Shown here: positions 46,342 through 56,840 of the stretch, in pieces
How positions within the stretch are numbered: the stretch's first letter is position 1
Layout: the number at the start of each line of letters is the position of its first letter
Assembly (NCBI GenBank): GCA_026315105.1
Contig: CM048745.1
Coordinates: 786,203,390-786,267,389 of the forward strand
From: Locusta migratoria
Taxonomy: Eukaryota; Arthropoda; Insecta; Orthoptera; Acrididae
Direction of reading: 5' to 3'
Length of the DNA stretch: 64,000 nt
Notes under the pieces: generated by a model
What the model was told of the DNA's origin: nothing
Databases searched by the model: none
The model's input: the letters and a program-made list of their open reading frames with translations, nothing else
Translations under genes and position numbers: made by a program

Positions 46342-47032
46342 CAGGGTGTTTCACTAAGTGTGTTTGCCTCTGTAACTTATAAAATAATAGGTGACGGGAA
46401 ATTTTAATGCGGTAGGTCAACACAAGAAATGTTACACTTTCTGCGGAGCTATGAACATAGTTTATTGTATCATTTTCCAAAGAGTTACAGCACAAAGATA
46501 TAATTTTTTTAAAATGGAACAATAGTTTTTTCTATCGTGCATTGGATGCGTTGAAACCAGCTGCGTCCAAATCAATTTAAACTACATTCCTATCACTGTT
46601 AGTTTGGGAGCTACAACCCTTCAAAGTTCCGGGGGCGGAGGCTACGACAGCGTAGCTGATTGGCTGGTGGTGATGAGACAGTGGGCCGTGCCACAGGGGA
46701 TAGACACTCGGCCAGTTAGCTACGCTATCGCAGCCTCTGCCCCCGGAACTTTGAAGGGTTGTAGGTCCCAAACTAACAGTGATAGGAATGCAGTTTAAAT
46801 TGATTTGGACGCAGCTGGTTTAAACGAATCCAATACATGATAGAAAAAAGTATTGTTCCATTAAAAAAAATTATATCTTTGTGCTGTAACTCTTTGGAAA
46901 ATTATACAATAAACTATGCTCATAGCTCCGCAGAAAGTGTAACATTCCTTGTGTTGACCTACCGCATTAAAATTTCCCGTCACCTATTATTTTATAAGTT
47001 ACAGAGGCAAACACACTTAGGGAAACACCCTG
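46342..47032. mobile_element. 691-bp TA-flanked foldback (mariner type)
   Basis: CAGGGTGTTTCACTAAGTGT at the left and its complement (with G for the first A) at the right start arms of about 325 bp (to about 46667 and from about 46712) that pair nearly throughout. Examples: GACGGGAAATTTTAATGCGG, TTCCAAAGAGTTACAGCACA, ACAACCCTTCAAAGTTCCGG. TA lies at 46340-46341 and 47033-47034. The near-identical ORFs in the two arms are mirror images, not genes. Confidence 0.9.
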
Positions 47033-47034
47033 TA

Positions 47035-48045
47035 TGTCAGACTTTTGACGTGACGGCATAATTTACTCCATTCCTTGCCAAAGTTACATTTAACCTTTGG
47101 TAGTGAAGATTATTCGTTCTCCTAATGCTATAACTATGCTCACTGCTTATTGCGTCGGGTTTTTAGTAACAAATTTCATACGTGAATATATATTGTGAAG
47201 TTAGTGTGGCGATCCTAAGATACTTAAATAAATGTCTGCATTTCGAACATCGATAGGATCCAGTTATTACTCTGATTCCACAGTCCTCTGCAATGAATAT
47301 TTCTCTATGTAGCAATGAATTACTTCAAAAGAACTGAACGGAAGTAGGCATAGTAAGCTGTTTTAGTGACATGTTAAGCACAAAATTATTGAATATTTCT
47401 AATAGCATAAGCAGCTGAATTCAAACGCGACAGCAGATTATCAATATATTTATTGTAATTCAATCACCCATCAATGGACACGCGAAAATTTTTTGAATGT
47501 TCTACCGTAGCTACAGACGTACGTTCAGAGTCTATATTTGTTAATGGTGAGAAGCCATTTACTGTTCATTACTATATATTAATTTAACGACAGTCCACTT
47601 CCACAGACCCACTTAATAATTTGCTGAAAGACATTATTTACAATTTAATCAGTTAATACTTGTTCGTCTGGTGTGATTACGATACTTGTATTGTCAGCAA
47701 AAAGAACTAGCTTCACATAGTCGTGAATATAGAGTAAGTCATTAACGTATCAAGAATAGGAAAAGTCCTGAGAATGAGCCTTGTGGGACCCTGTGCCTAA
47801 TCAGTTCGAGGAAACCGCTGTTTTTGCGCATTATGTGTGCCGCTTACGTAAACTTCCTGCAGTCTTCAGGTTAAGTAAGAATTGAACAATCTCAGTTATA
47901 CCATAATTATTCAGCTTATGTAGAACAATTCCATGATTTATTCAGTTAAAATTCATTTGGAGATTAAAAAAATGAAAGAAATAAATCCCTTTGGGTGATG
48001 TCCGGTTGTTCAGAGCATTTAATATTTAATAAGTAAAAGCATATA
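47035..48045. other. No gene; weak LINE-like words
   Basis: At about 47690-47800 words such as GATACTTGTATTGTCAGCAAA, AGGAAAAGTCC and CCTTGTGGGACCC look like a decayed minus-strand LINE RT (in insects this region encodes FADD and GVPQGS motifs), but the frames are too broken to call. Confidence 0.35.
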
Positions 48046-48177
48046 CCGGATGACCAAAAAGTCATTATAATTTTCAAAACTTAATAAATCACGGGGTAAT
48101 GTAGATAGAGAGGTAAAAATTGACACACATGCTTGGAATGACATGGTGTTTTATTAGGAAAAAAACAGTTCAAAAGC

Positions 48178-49648
48178 GTGTTGTGGACCGACGAAGCTCA
48201 TTTCACGCTCCGAGGGTCTGTCAACGCCCACAATTGCAGAATTTGGGCTATCGAAAATCCTAGAACTGTCGTGGAAACTCAATTGCACGACGAGAAAGTC
48301 ACGGTATGGGTTGGATTTACCACATCTACCTTTATCGGACCTTTTTTCTTTGAGGAACTGCTTGATTCTGGTTTAGTTACTGCTACCGTGACGGGTGAGA
48401 GATACGCCGATATGTTACATAATCGCATCATCCAAAGCCTGGCTGATAAACACGTGGTGGAAAGTAGGATTTTTATGCAGGATGGCGCTCCACCCCATAT
48501 TGTAAGACGCGTGAAAGATGTCTTGTGCGCGTCGTTTGGAGGTGCTCGTGTGCTCAGCCGCCATTTTCGTCATGTTTGGCCTCCAAGGTCCCCAGACCTC
48601 AGTCCGTGCCATTATTGGATCTGGGGTTTCCTGAGGTCGCAAGTGTATCGTGATCGGCCGTATCTCGAGGGATGAAACTTCCTGGCAGATTAAAATTGTG
48701 TGCCGGAACCGGGACTCGAAACTGGGACCTTTGCCTTTCTCGGGCAAGCAGCTATCCCTACACGACTCACGATGCCGCCTCACAATTTTACTTCCGCCAG
48801 TACCTCGCCTCCTTTTCCAAACTTCACAGAAGCTCTCCGCTTTCCAAACTTCACAGAAGCTCTCCTGTGAACCTTGCAAGAGTATCACTCCTGGAAGAAA
48901 GGATATGGTGGAGACATGGCTTAGCCACAGCCTAAGGGATGTTTCCAGAATGAAACTTCACTCTGCAGCGGAGTGTGCGTTGATATCAAACTTCCTGGCA
49001 GGTTAAAATTGTGTGCCGGAAGCGGTACTCGAACCTGGGACCTTTACCTTTCGCGGGCAAGCGCTCTACCGAATGAGCTATCCCGACACGCCTCACGAAA
49101 GGCAAAGGTCCCAGGTTCGAGTCCCGGTTCCGGCACACAATTTTAATCTGCCAGGAAGTTTCATATCAGCGCACACTCCGCTCCAGAGTGAAAGTTTCAT
49201 TCTGGAAACATCCCTTAGGCTGTAAGCCATGTCTCCACAATATCCTATCTTCCAGGAGTGCTAGTCTTGCAAGGAGCTCAGGAGAGCTTCTGTGAAGTTT
49301 GGAAAGTAGGAGGCGAGGTACTGGCGGAAGTAAAGTTGTTAGGGGGCATCGTGAGTCTTGTCGGAATAGCTCAGTCGGTATATCGTTTGCCCGCGAAAGG
49401 CAAAGGTCCCAGGTTCGACTCCCGGTTCCGGCAAACAATTTTAATCTGCTGGGAAGTTTCATATCAGCGCACACTCCGCTGCAGAGTGAAAGTTTCATTC
49501 TGGATCTCTAGGGAAGCTGAAAGACAACATCGGACGCCAATGCCTCACCATAACTCCAGACATGTTTCACAGTGCTGTTCATAACATTGTTCCTCGATTA
49601 CAGCTATTGTTGAGGAATGATAGTGAACATATTGAGCATTTACTGTAA
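48178..49648 (+). pseudogene. Tc1/mariner transposase, N-deleted and interrupted
   Basis: 48178-48672 has LWTDEAHFTLRGSVNAHNCR (first D), VTVWVGFTTSTFIGPFFF, FMQDGAPPHIVRRVKDVL (second D) and WPPRSPDLSPCHYWIWGFLR (third D). The second and third D are separated by 37 residues, in the range of the maT-like DDD groups. After the inserted element the C-terminus resumes in another frame at about 49511: KLKDNIGRQCLTITPDMFHS, then LLLRNDSEHIEHLL and a stop at 49646-49648. The helix-turn-helix N-terminus is missing, so it was already defective or became so. Confidence 0.88.
48673..49503. mobile_element. Family A palindromic tRNA element inserted in a transposase gene
   Basis: ATCTCGAGGGA (48662-48672) and ATCTCTAGGGA (49504-49514) flank it with one difference. 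It has two minus-strand tRNA-like heads (48765-48701, damaged; 49090-49010) and two plus-strand ones (partial near 49098-49136; full 49353-49436). The words CTGGCGGAAGTAAAGTT and GGAGACATGGCTTA recur on both strands. The plus head near 49098 joins the minus head directly, a junction that looks like a deletion between inverted copies. Confidence 0.85.
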
Positions 49649-49883
49649 AGAACATCATCTTTGCTTTGTCTTAATTTGTTATGATAATTACTGCTGTTCT
49701 GATCAGATGAAGCACCTTCTGTCCGACCTTTTCTGAACTTGTTTTGTTCTTTTCTGTTTTTTGTTTTTGTTATAATAAAACCCCTTGTTATTTGAAGCAT
49801 GTGTGTCAATTTTTACCTCTCTATCTACATTATTCCGTGATTTATTAAGGTTTCAAATTTATACTGACTTTTTAATCACCCAG

Positions 49884-50109
49884 TATTACATTTCCTGTTG
49901 AAAAGCCTTTTTGAAAATCAAACTGGAATTTTGTTAGTGTATTATTTTCACAAATATGTGAAATTTTCTTGAATGCATACAATTTTCAGAAGTGAGACTG
50001 AGTGGTATTTGTTTTCATCACACGTATCCCCATTTCTATGCAATGCCTTAACGACAGAATATGTATGTCTATCGGGGAAAAGACCCTGCACGTCTGACGA
50101 AAAAGAGCA
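49884..50109. other. Spacer, nothing recognised
   Basis: AT-rich; no ORF with a domain. Confidence 0.3.
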
Positions 50110-50372
50110 AGGAAGAAAGCCTGGGGTGTAAGGTCCTGTCGACAGCATGGTTGTTAAGTGTCGGAGCTCATGCTCAGGTAGTTTTGGATAAGTTTGGGGG
50201 AAGGAAAGCAGCCGTGCCCTTTCAAAGGAACCGTCACAGCATTTACCTGGAATAGTTTAGGAAAATGACGGAAAACCTAGACCTGGATAGCCGGAGTTGG
50301 ATTTGGACCACAATGCTCTCGAATGCAAGCCAAGTGCGTTACCACTGTGCAACCTGATTCTCTATAAGATCT
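50110..50372 (-). repeat. Different tRNA-derived SINE (arthropod type), reversed
   Basis: On the minus strand: GTTGCACAGTGGTAACGCAC (A-box region), GTGGTCCAAATCC (B box), GGTTTTCCGTCATTTTCC, then CCTTTGAAAGGGCACGGC and TTCCTTCCCCC, GTCGACAGGACCTTACA. I recognise these words from a SINE common in orthopteroid and other arthropod genomes. Ends are not sharp and no target duplication was found. Confidence 0.75.
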
Positions 50373-51449
50373 GAGCCAGCGGCCAAGCACACCAGGCATC
50401 TGACATATAATTTTTGCGACTAGGTGATAAGAGGCTACCCCTTTCTCTGAAGAGTGTGTCGTAACGCCCGTATGCAACAGGAAGGACCGCCTTGATGAAC
50501 AGATTGAGTCACGATGGAAAACCTTCCGCACTTGTTGCTAAGCGTTGGTGGCCTAGGAATTTCTTAATAGGACCAAACAGATGCGAAGCAGGTTGCAGGC
50601 TGTACGGTCGATGCTGGAACACCTTCCATACTAATTTCTTGATTTTCTCACGAAACAACAGCAACATCTAGGAAAGTAGGGTGATAAAGAGGTTTGAAAC
50701 CGCCAGCGTTCACGTTCCGTTAGCTGAAAACATATATGTAGGCCTAATATCGCCTCAAAACGCACATGTCGATGTTTATTCCGTTTAATCTCCTGTGTAG
50801 GTGCAGAATAAGGTGGCGAAAGTCATGGGACAGCGATATGCATGGCTAACGGAGAGAGTACATTAGAGTAGACAGTGATGTATTGCGAGATCTTTCAGAT
50901 GGACTCCGGTGATCCAAGTTTGATGTGATTATGGCTGCACGACGGAAACCAACATACTTTGAACGGGGATTGTTAGATGGAGACATTTCGGAAATCATTA
51001 TGGTATTCAGTATTATGGGATTCACAATGTCAAGAGTGTGCCGAGAGTAGCAAATTTCAGGCCAAATCTGTTGCTTGTTTTCTGGAACTTTCACTAGGGA
51101 GAACCAGTAAATGTCCAGTTTTCTCCGCATGCCTCGAAGCTGGCATTTTCTACTGATGTTGCTAATGCGCGCCCAAAGTCCTGTTCGTTTGCACTGTGGA
51201 TCGATACCAACCTGCCAATTTCCCCCAGAAAGTCAACAAACAGTTCCGTCATGCTCGCGCTTCCTACGAGCCATAATTTATAGATAGCGATTATCACCAG
51301 ATAGCGTTCACCGCGGGCGACAGCTGCGAGGCAGATCGATGCGTGCCTCACGATAGCGACAGAGTCAGCGAATGACGTCGTTGTGTAGTGACATCCAGTC
51401 TTGGTTGACAACATACGCATGATCAAAACTTTGAGCGAGCGTTGATAGG
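50373..51449. other. No gene recognised
   Basis: The minus ORF 51480-51094 (128 codons) has no recognisable domain. The bases around 50896-51040 (GACTCCGGTGATCC, CGACGGAAACCAA, GAACGGGGATTG) could belong to a decayed element that I cannot name. Confidence 0.35.
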
Positions 51450-53640
51450 CGACATCTACATATACATAGATACTCTGCAAATTACAGTTAAGTGCCTGGC
51501 AGAGGGTTCATTAACCACTTTCATAGCTTTTCTCTACCGTTCCATTCTTTAATAGCGCGCGGGAAGAAAGAACACCTAAATCGTTCCGTTTTCGATTCGA
51601 TTTCTCCTATTTTATTGGGGTGATCTTGTCTCCCTAAGTAGGTGGGTGCAAGCAAAATATTTTCACATTCAGAAGTAAAAGTCGGTGATTAAATCTTCGC
51701 AAACAGATCTCGCCGCAATGAATAACGTCTTTCTTTTAATGATTTCCACCCCAATTCGTGCAACATTTCCTTGACGCTCCCTTCCCCCTTCCGTAACGTG
51801 ATAAAACAAAATGACCTGCCCTTTTCAGAGCCCTCTCAATATCTTCCGTCAGTCCCACCAGGTGAGGGTTCCACAATGGGCAACATTATTCCAGGAGAGG
51901 ACGCACAAGTGTCATGTAGGCAGTCTCTTTGGTAGAGCTGGTGCATCTCCGAAGCGCTCTGCCAATGGAACGTAATCTTTGGTTCGCTTTCCCCACAATA
52001 TTTTCTGTGTGTTCTCTCCAGTTTAAGTTGTTCGTAATTATAACTCATAGATATTTGGTAGAATTTTCGACCTTAAGATTTGATTGATTCATCGCGTAAT
52101 TGAAGTTCAGCAGATTTCTTTTAGTGGGCATGTGTATTCACACCTTTCTTTATTTAGTGTCAATTGCCAATTATCTCACCAGGTAGAAATTTTGTCTAAA
52201 TCGCTTTGCAGTTGCTTTTGATCCTCTGTTGACTTCACTAACCGATAAACGAAAGCATCATCCGCGAACAGTCTAAGGGAGCTATTCAGATCGTCTCCTA
52301 AATCGTTTATAAACACAAGGAAGAGTAAGGGACCTATAACGCTTCCCTGGGGAACGCCAGATATCACTTCTGTTTTACTCGATGACTTACCGTCAATTAC
52401 AACGAACTGTGTCCTTTCTGATAGGAAATAGTGAATCCAATCGCACAATTGGGGAGATATTCCATAAGCATGCAATTTTATTAGAAGCCGCTTTTGGGGT
52501 ACAGTGTCAAAAGCCCTCCGGAAATCCAAAAATATGGAATCGAGATGAGATGCCTTGTCGATGGCACTTATCACTTCATGTTAATAAAGGGCAAGCTGTG
52601 TTTCGCAAGAGCGATACTTTCTGAATCCGTGTTGACTACTGGTTAATAGGTCGTTCTCTTCGAGGTAGTTCATAATGTTCGAACAAAGTATACGTCCCAA
52701 AATTATACTGCAAATTGACGTCAATGAGATTGGCCTGCAATTTTGGGGATCACTTCTATTGCCTTTCTTGAATATTGGAGTAACTTGGGCAACTTTCCAG
52801 TCTTTGGGTACGGATCTGTCGCTGAGTGATTGGTTGTAAATGATAGCTAAGTACGGAGCTATTGCATCAGCATACTCTGAGAGGAATCTAGTTGGCCGGA
52901 AGATTTCTTTTTGTTTAGTGACTTAAGTTGTTTTACTACTCCAGGAACATCTACTTCTAAGTTTCTTATGCTGGCAGCTGTTCTTGGATTGAATTCTGGA
53001 GTGTTCACATCGTCTTCTTCGGTGAACGAATTTCGGAAATCTGTGTTTAGTAATTCTGCCTTAGCAGTACTCTCATTGGTAGTATTACCATTGCTATCGC
53101 GTGGTGAAGGTTCTGTTTGTGTTTTGCCGCTAGTGTACTTCACATATGACCAGAATTTCTTTGGATTTTCTGCAAGATTACAAGACAGGATTTCGTTGTG
53201 GTAACTGCTATATGCTTCTCGCATTGAAGTCCGCGCTAGGTTGCGAGTTTCAGTAAAAGATTGTCAGTCTTGTGGATTCTGTGTCTTTTTTAATTTTGCA
53301 TGCGTTTTTCTTTGCTTCTGCAACAGTGATCTGGCCTGTTTTGTGTACCACGAGGGGTCAGCCCCCTCTTTTATTAATTTATTTGATATAAATCTCTCGA
53401 TTGCTACTGATATAATGTTTTTTAAAGTAACCCACAACTGATCCACATTCGCATTTTTAATTTTGAAAGACTGGAGACTATCACTCAGGAAAGCGTGAAG
53501 CGAATTTTTATCTGCTTTATTGAATAGATATATTTTTCGTTCATTTTTGGTGCATTTGGGAATTTCGACATTCATTCTCGCTACTACAGCGAACAGTGTC
53601 TTGTATCGATCACAGTTGGAGATATAACGAGTTCAATTGA
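51450..53640 (-). mobile_element. LINE (jockey/CR1-like), 5'-truncated, best copy in the window
   Basis: 3' end at 51450-51475 (CTACATATACATAGATAC, reading as the tail on the minus strand). The 3' region with AAGTGCCTGGCAGAGGG and GGAAGAAAGAACACC is shared with 35.5 and 56 kb. The reverse transcriptase and upstream linker lie at 52176-53575. The APE endonuclease is absent, so it is 5' truncated near 53600. Confidence 0.85.
52176..53575 (-). pseudogene. LINE reverse transcriptase with linker, few disruptions
   Basis: Minus-strand order: 53575-53264 linker with RFISNKLIKEGADPSWYTK; 53224-52859 with NPKKFWSYVKYTSGKTQ and LLNTDFRNSF. Next comes a frame change near 52862, then VPKDWKVAQVTPIFKKGNRS, NCRPISLTSICSI and QHGFRKYRSCETQLALY, followed by a single stop at 52578. 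Last, 52574-52176 has FLDFRRAFDTVP, SGVPQGSVIGPLLFLVFIND and LRLFADDAFVYR, where FADD holds the catalytic aspartates. Only a few lesions separate it from an intact RT, so this insertion is fairly recent. Confidence 0.9.
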
Positions 53641-53806
53641 ACTGTAACTACACTACACAGGTCGACGTATACAGTGATGTTCTATGCTAGAAGGCTACCG
53701 AGAAGTACATTTTACATTAAAATATAAATACATATAATAAATAAAGGTGAATGTATGTTTGTTCATATTTTATGCGTGCCGTACCGTTCATTCGACAGCG
53801 ATGAAG

Positions 53807-53992
53807 CCGCGGCGGAGTGCCAAGCGCATTGAGGCGCTATGCTCCGTCGATGGTTCGAATCCCCCCTCGGGCATGGATGTTTGTGTCATCTTTAGTATAA
53901 GGTAGTTCATAAATAGTTTGTAAGTAATAGTTTGTAAGGGACTCATGACCCCTTAGTTAAGTCCCTTAATCTTAAAAAACATTTGAACATTT
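53807..53992 (+). repeat. tRNA-headed SINE, 13-bp duplication
   Basis: GACAGCGATGAAG is exact at 53794-53806 and 53993-54005. The head is an A-box variant (GCGGCGGAGTGCCAAGCGCA), B box GGTTCGAATCCCCCCTCG, and the tail contains an internal duplication of AGTTTGTAAG. Confidence 0.92.
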
Positions 53993-54034
53993 GACAGCGA
54001 TGAAGATTTCTGAACATATTGCTTACACTTTCGC

Positions 54035-54230
54035 CGGCCGCGGTGGCCGATGGGACTGAGGCGCTCCAGAGTCACGGTCTGCACGGCCACTACGGTCGGG
54101 GGTTCGAACCCCCATTCGGGCATGGATATTTGTGCCGTCCTTAGTCTTAGTTAGTTCATAAGTAGTTTGTAAGTTTAGGGACTGATGACCCCGTAGTTAA
54201 GTCCCATAAACTATACAAACATTTGAACAT
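54035..54230 (+). repeat. tRNA-headed SINE, type 1, 10-bp duplication
   Basis: ACACTTTCGC is exact at 54025-54034 and 54231-54240. Full-length type 1: GGCCGCGGTGGCCGATGGGA, GGGGGTTCGAACCCCCATTC and the common tail ending ATTTGAACAT. Confidence 0.95.
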
Positions 54231-54361
54231 ACACTTTCGCGAAGGTTATAGATGCAATTATATCACTGTACTATCCGATAGTTTAGGAGATACGACAGCG
54301 ACTAAGATCCGTGAAAAACTACCGCATTGTCAATGACGTTTTAATTTAGTTCTTATTGGCT

Positions 54362-54556
54362 TCCGGCCGCGGTGGCCGAGGGGACTGAGGCGTTTCAGTC
54401 ACGGTCTGTACGGCCACTACGGTCGGGGTTCGAATCCCCCCTCGGGCATGGATATTTGTGCCGTCCTAGTTCGTAAGTAGTTCATAAGTAGTTTGTAAAT
54501 TTAGGGACTGATGACCCCGTAGTTAAGTCCCATAAGATTTACATACATTTGAACAT
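54362..54556 (+). repeat. tRNA-headed SINE, type 1, 12-bp duplication
   Basis: TTCTTATTGGCT (54350-54361) and TTCTTATTAGCT (54557-54568) differ at one base. Full-length, nearly identical in sequence to the copies at 1.8 and 54.0 kb, so recently active. Confidence 0.95.
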
Positions 54557-55139
54557 TTCTTATTAGCTGCTAAATGCATTCCGAACATATTTTGCAAACA
54601 GTACCAATTTATAGCAAGGAATGCAACTACAAAATTATTTTGTTAGAAGTTATGACGCCATAAACACTGAGACCACTCAGAAACTGCCGCATCATGTTCG
54701 TTCATATTTTACGGGCTACCGTGAAACATAGAATACTTGATCTTCAAAAAAAGAGGAAAGTCACTATCTGCGTAACATTTTGTATAGTGTATGGCAAAGG
54801 GTACTTTACCTACGAACAAAATATACGGTTTTACTCGGATACTGAAGAAATTTTGCACAATTCACCTTCAAAACAAGAAGAAAATCACCAAGATTCCATG
54901 CGGTACATCGCTGATGGTACCTTGCAGTAAAATTAGAGAGCACTTCACTGATCAACAGCCGCGGCAGAGTGCCCAAGCGTATTCAGGCGCTATGCTCCGA
55001 TGCGCAAGGCTGATGGAATGTACTATCCTACGTTATGTTATCCATATGTTAATGTCCCAAACCTGTTAGTGGTACCCCAGAAACCAGCACACAGGTGGAG
55101 TATTTTATGTACTGTGTACACCAGGTGCATGTGCCTTTG

Positions 55140-55240
55140 AAAGTTTTTATTCAGTTTCACAATTATAATTTTACGTTTGAAAATGACAACTTGTTGTCGA
55201 AACTAGTCACATAATGAAGTATGAAATAAAATATGCTATC
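55140..55240 (+). mobile_element. PLE terminus with hammerhead-like fold
   Basis: 55170-55215: stem II GACAAC/GTTGTC with a two-base loop, GAAAC, a two-pair stem III and GTC in the cleavage position. The core reads TTGAAAA rather than CTGANGA, the same two changes as at 7407. No coding part of the element is nearby. Confidence 0.45.
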
Positions 55241-55989
55241 TAGGCGTTCTTCTATGTGAAGTCTATGTAACATTACAGATCGCTCCCCATACCCGACTAT
55301 GTCGAATGTTGTATATATGTACGTTCATATATTGGACGGAGAGGAGTAGGTTGAGGAGGAGACGAACAGAAAGGGCAGGGAGCAGACGGATAGAGAGAGG
55401 GGAGAGGAGGAGAATAAGAGGAGAGGTGGACAGATGTAAGAAGATGAACAGATAGAGTGGAAGAGAAAATGGACAGAAAGAGATGCGAAATGAACAGAGA
55501 GAAAGAGGGGAGGATGGTTACAGAGAGAAGGAAAGAGAAGTGCACAGAGAGAGAAAAGGGAAGATGGACTAACACTGGAATAAATAAGTACCCGGGTGTC
55601 GTGGGTATTCAGCTAGTCTAATATATAAAAATTAATGTTTCTTTGTTTGTCTTTTTGTTCGTATTTTATGCACGGCTATACCGAACATCCGACTGGGATA
55701 AAACTAAGTCAACTCATTGCTTGCACTCGCGCGAAGGTTACGGCCATACTAAAATTAACTTAGTTTGGTGCATGGCGGAGGGTGCTTTACAATTAGTTGA
55801 TTCGCTTCACGCTGAAATGAATGAAATTTGGAACAGAGGAAGCATGAGCTATGTTTAGGAAGCTACCGTAAGATGCATGGCGGAGGAAATGATACAGGAC
55901 CTGGGATGGGAATCATTACAACGACGGCGTTTATCGCCGCGGCTTGGGCTGCTTGCGAAACTCCAATCACCAACGATCTCCACCGAATG

Positions 55990-56219
55990 CAAAACTATAT
56001 TGTTGACTCCCACTTACATAGGTAGATATGATCATCAGAATAAAATACGAGAAATCGGAGCTCGAACGTATTGAGATATTCTTTCTTCCCGCGCACTATT
56101 CGAGAATTGAATGGTAGATTTAAAAATGTTCAAATGTTTGTATATCTATCGGACCAAACTGCGTGGTTATCAGTCCGTAGCTTACAAACTACTTAAACTA
56201 AAATAAACTAACCTAAGGA

Positions 56220-56293
<74 letters not shown>

Positions 56294-56470
56294 ATGCAGG
56301 GAGGACTCGAACCTCCGACGGCGAGAAACGGCGTGCTCAGCAACGAGTCGCCTTACACAGCTCGGATACTCCATCGCGGCAAGAATGGTAGATGAATAGT
56401 ACAAAGGTGGTTCGATGGACCCTCTGCCAAGCACTTAAATGTGATTTTCAGAGTACGTAAATGTAGATAT
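55990..56470 (+). mobile_element. LINE 3' end, split by a SINE
   Basis: TTGTTGACTCCCACTTACAT, ATAAAATACGAGAAAT, TCTTTCTTCCCGCGCACTAT and (after the SINE) GGTTCGATGGACCCTCTGCC, AAGTGTGA-like words and GTAAATGTAGATAT match the complement of the 51.45-kb LINE 3' region. Confidence 0.8.
56120..56382 (-). repeat. tRNA-headed SINE, type 2, expanded by (AC)n, 11-bp duplication
   Basis: GAATGGTAGAT is exact at 56109-56119 and 56383-56393. The position that reads CAAACACACACACCC in other copies has grown here into an (AC)n run of about 70 bases (56223-56291), making the element 263 instead of about 192 bp. The rest has the type-2 head and tail. Confidence 0.93.
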
Positions 56471-56479
56471 CGATCCGCG

Positions 56480-56840
56480 AATGCTCCCATAGTTTCCCAA
56501 ATACGTTATTACGATAAGGAACAAGAGGAGCCTTGTAACACCTCCCTGATAAACGCCGGATATCGCTTCTCTTTTGATGACTTTACATTAATTACAATGT
56601 ACTGTGTCGTTTCTGATAGGAAATCATGAATCTAATTGATTAGAAGACGTTTCTGAGGTACAGTGTCAGAAGCCTTCCGGAAATTTAGTGATACGGAAAC
56701 GATTTTGAGATCCCCTCTCGATAAAACTTCGCGTCAAGTGAGTAAGGAGCTAGCTGTGTTTCACAGGAACGATACTTTTTGAATCTGTGTTGATTACTGA
56801 TCAGTAGCTAGGTCTCTTCTAGGTAGTTCATAATGTTTGC
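56480..56840 (-). pseudogene. LINE RT fragment
   Basis: On the minus strand the bases correspond to 52290-52680 of the better LINE (CGCCGGATATC, TTTCTGATAGGAAAT, GCCTTCCGGAAAT, AGGAACGATACTTTTTGAAT, GATTACT and TAGGTAGTTCATAATGTT). Many small indels; no open frame. Confidence 0.75.

Larger units (their letters stand above)
48046..49883 (+). mobile_element. Tc1/mariner element split by a family A palindrome
   Basis: Ends: CCGGATGACCAAAAAGTC at 48046 and complement CTGGGTGATTAAAAAGTC at 49883, with TA on both sides (48044-48045, 49884-49885). TIRs of about 110 bp share AATAAATCACGG, TAATGTAGATAGAGAGGTAA and ATTGACACACATGCTT. Without the insertion the element is about 1.0 kb; the transposase N-terminus is deleted. 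Confidence 0.9.
53700..55900 (+). repeat. Three copies of an unnamed repeat with a TTTGTTCxTATTTTATGC start
   Basis: GTTTGTTCATATTTTATGCG (53757), GTTCGTTCATATTTTACGGG (54692) and TTTGTTCGTATTTTATGCAC (55653) each begin a similar segment that later has TTGCTTACACT(T)CGCGAAGG or ATTGCTTGCACTCGCGCGAAGG. The first copy is interrupted by SINEs. A SINE-head fragment (GCCGCGGCAGAGTGCCCAAG) lies at about 54959-55000. 55297-55575 is a GA-rich low-complexity stretch. No domain is seen in the ORFs. Confidence 0.55.

Noticed and set aside
46277..47061. Two near-identical ORFs suggesting a duplicated gene
   Set aside because: They are the mirror-image arms of a TA-flanked foldback element.
51094..51480. 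128-codon minus-strand ORF
   Set aside because: No recognisable domain, runs into the LINE 3' tail, no supporting context.
56213..56434. ORF with a long Cys-Val repeat
   Set aside because: Translation of the (AC)n expansion within a SINE.
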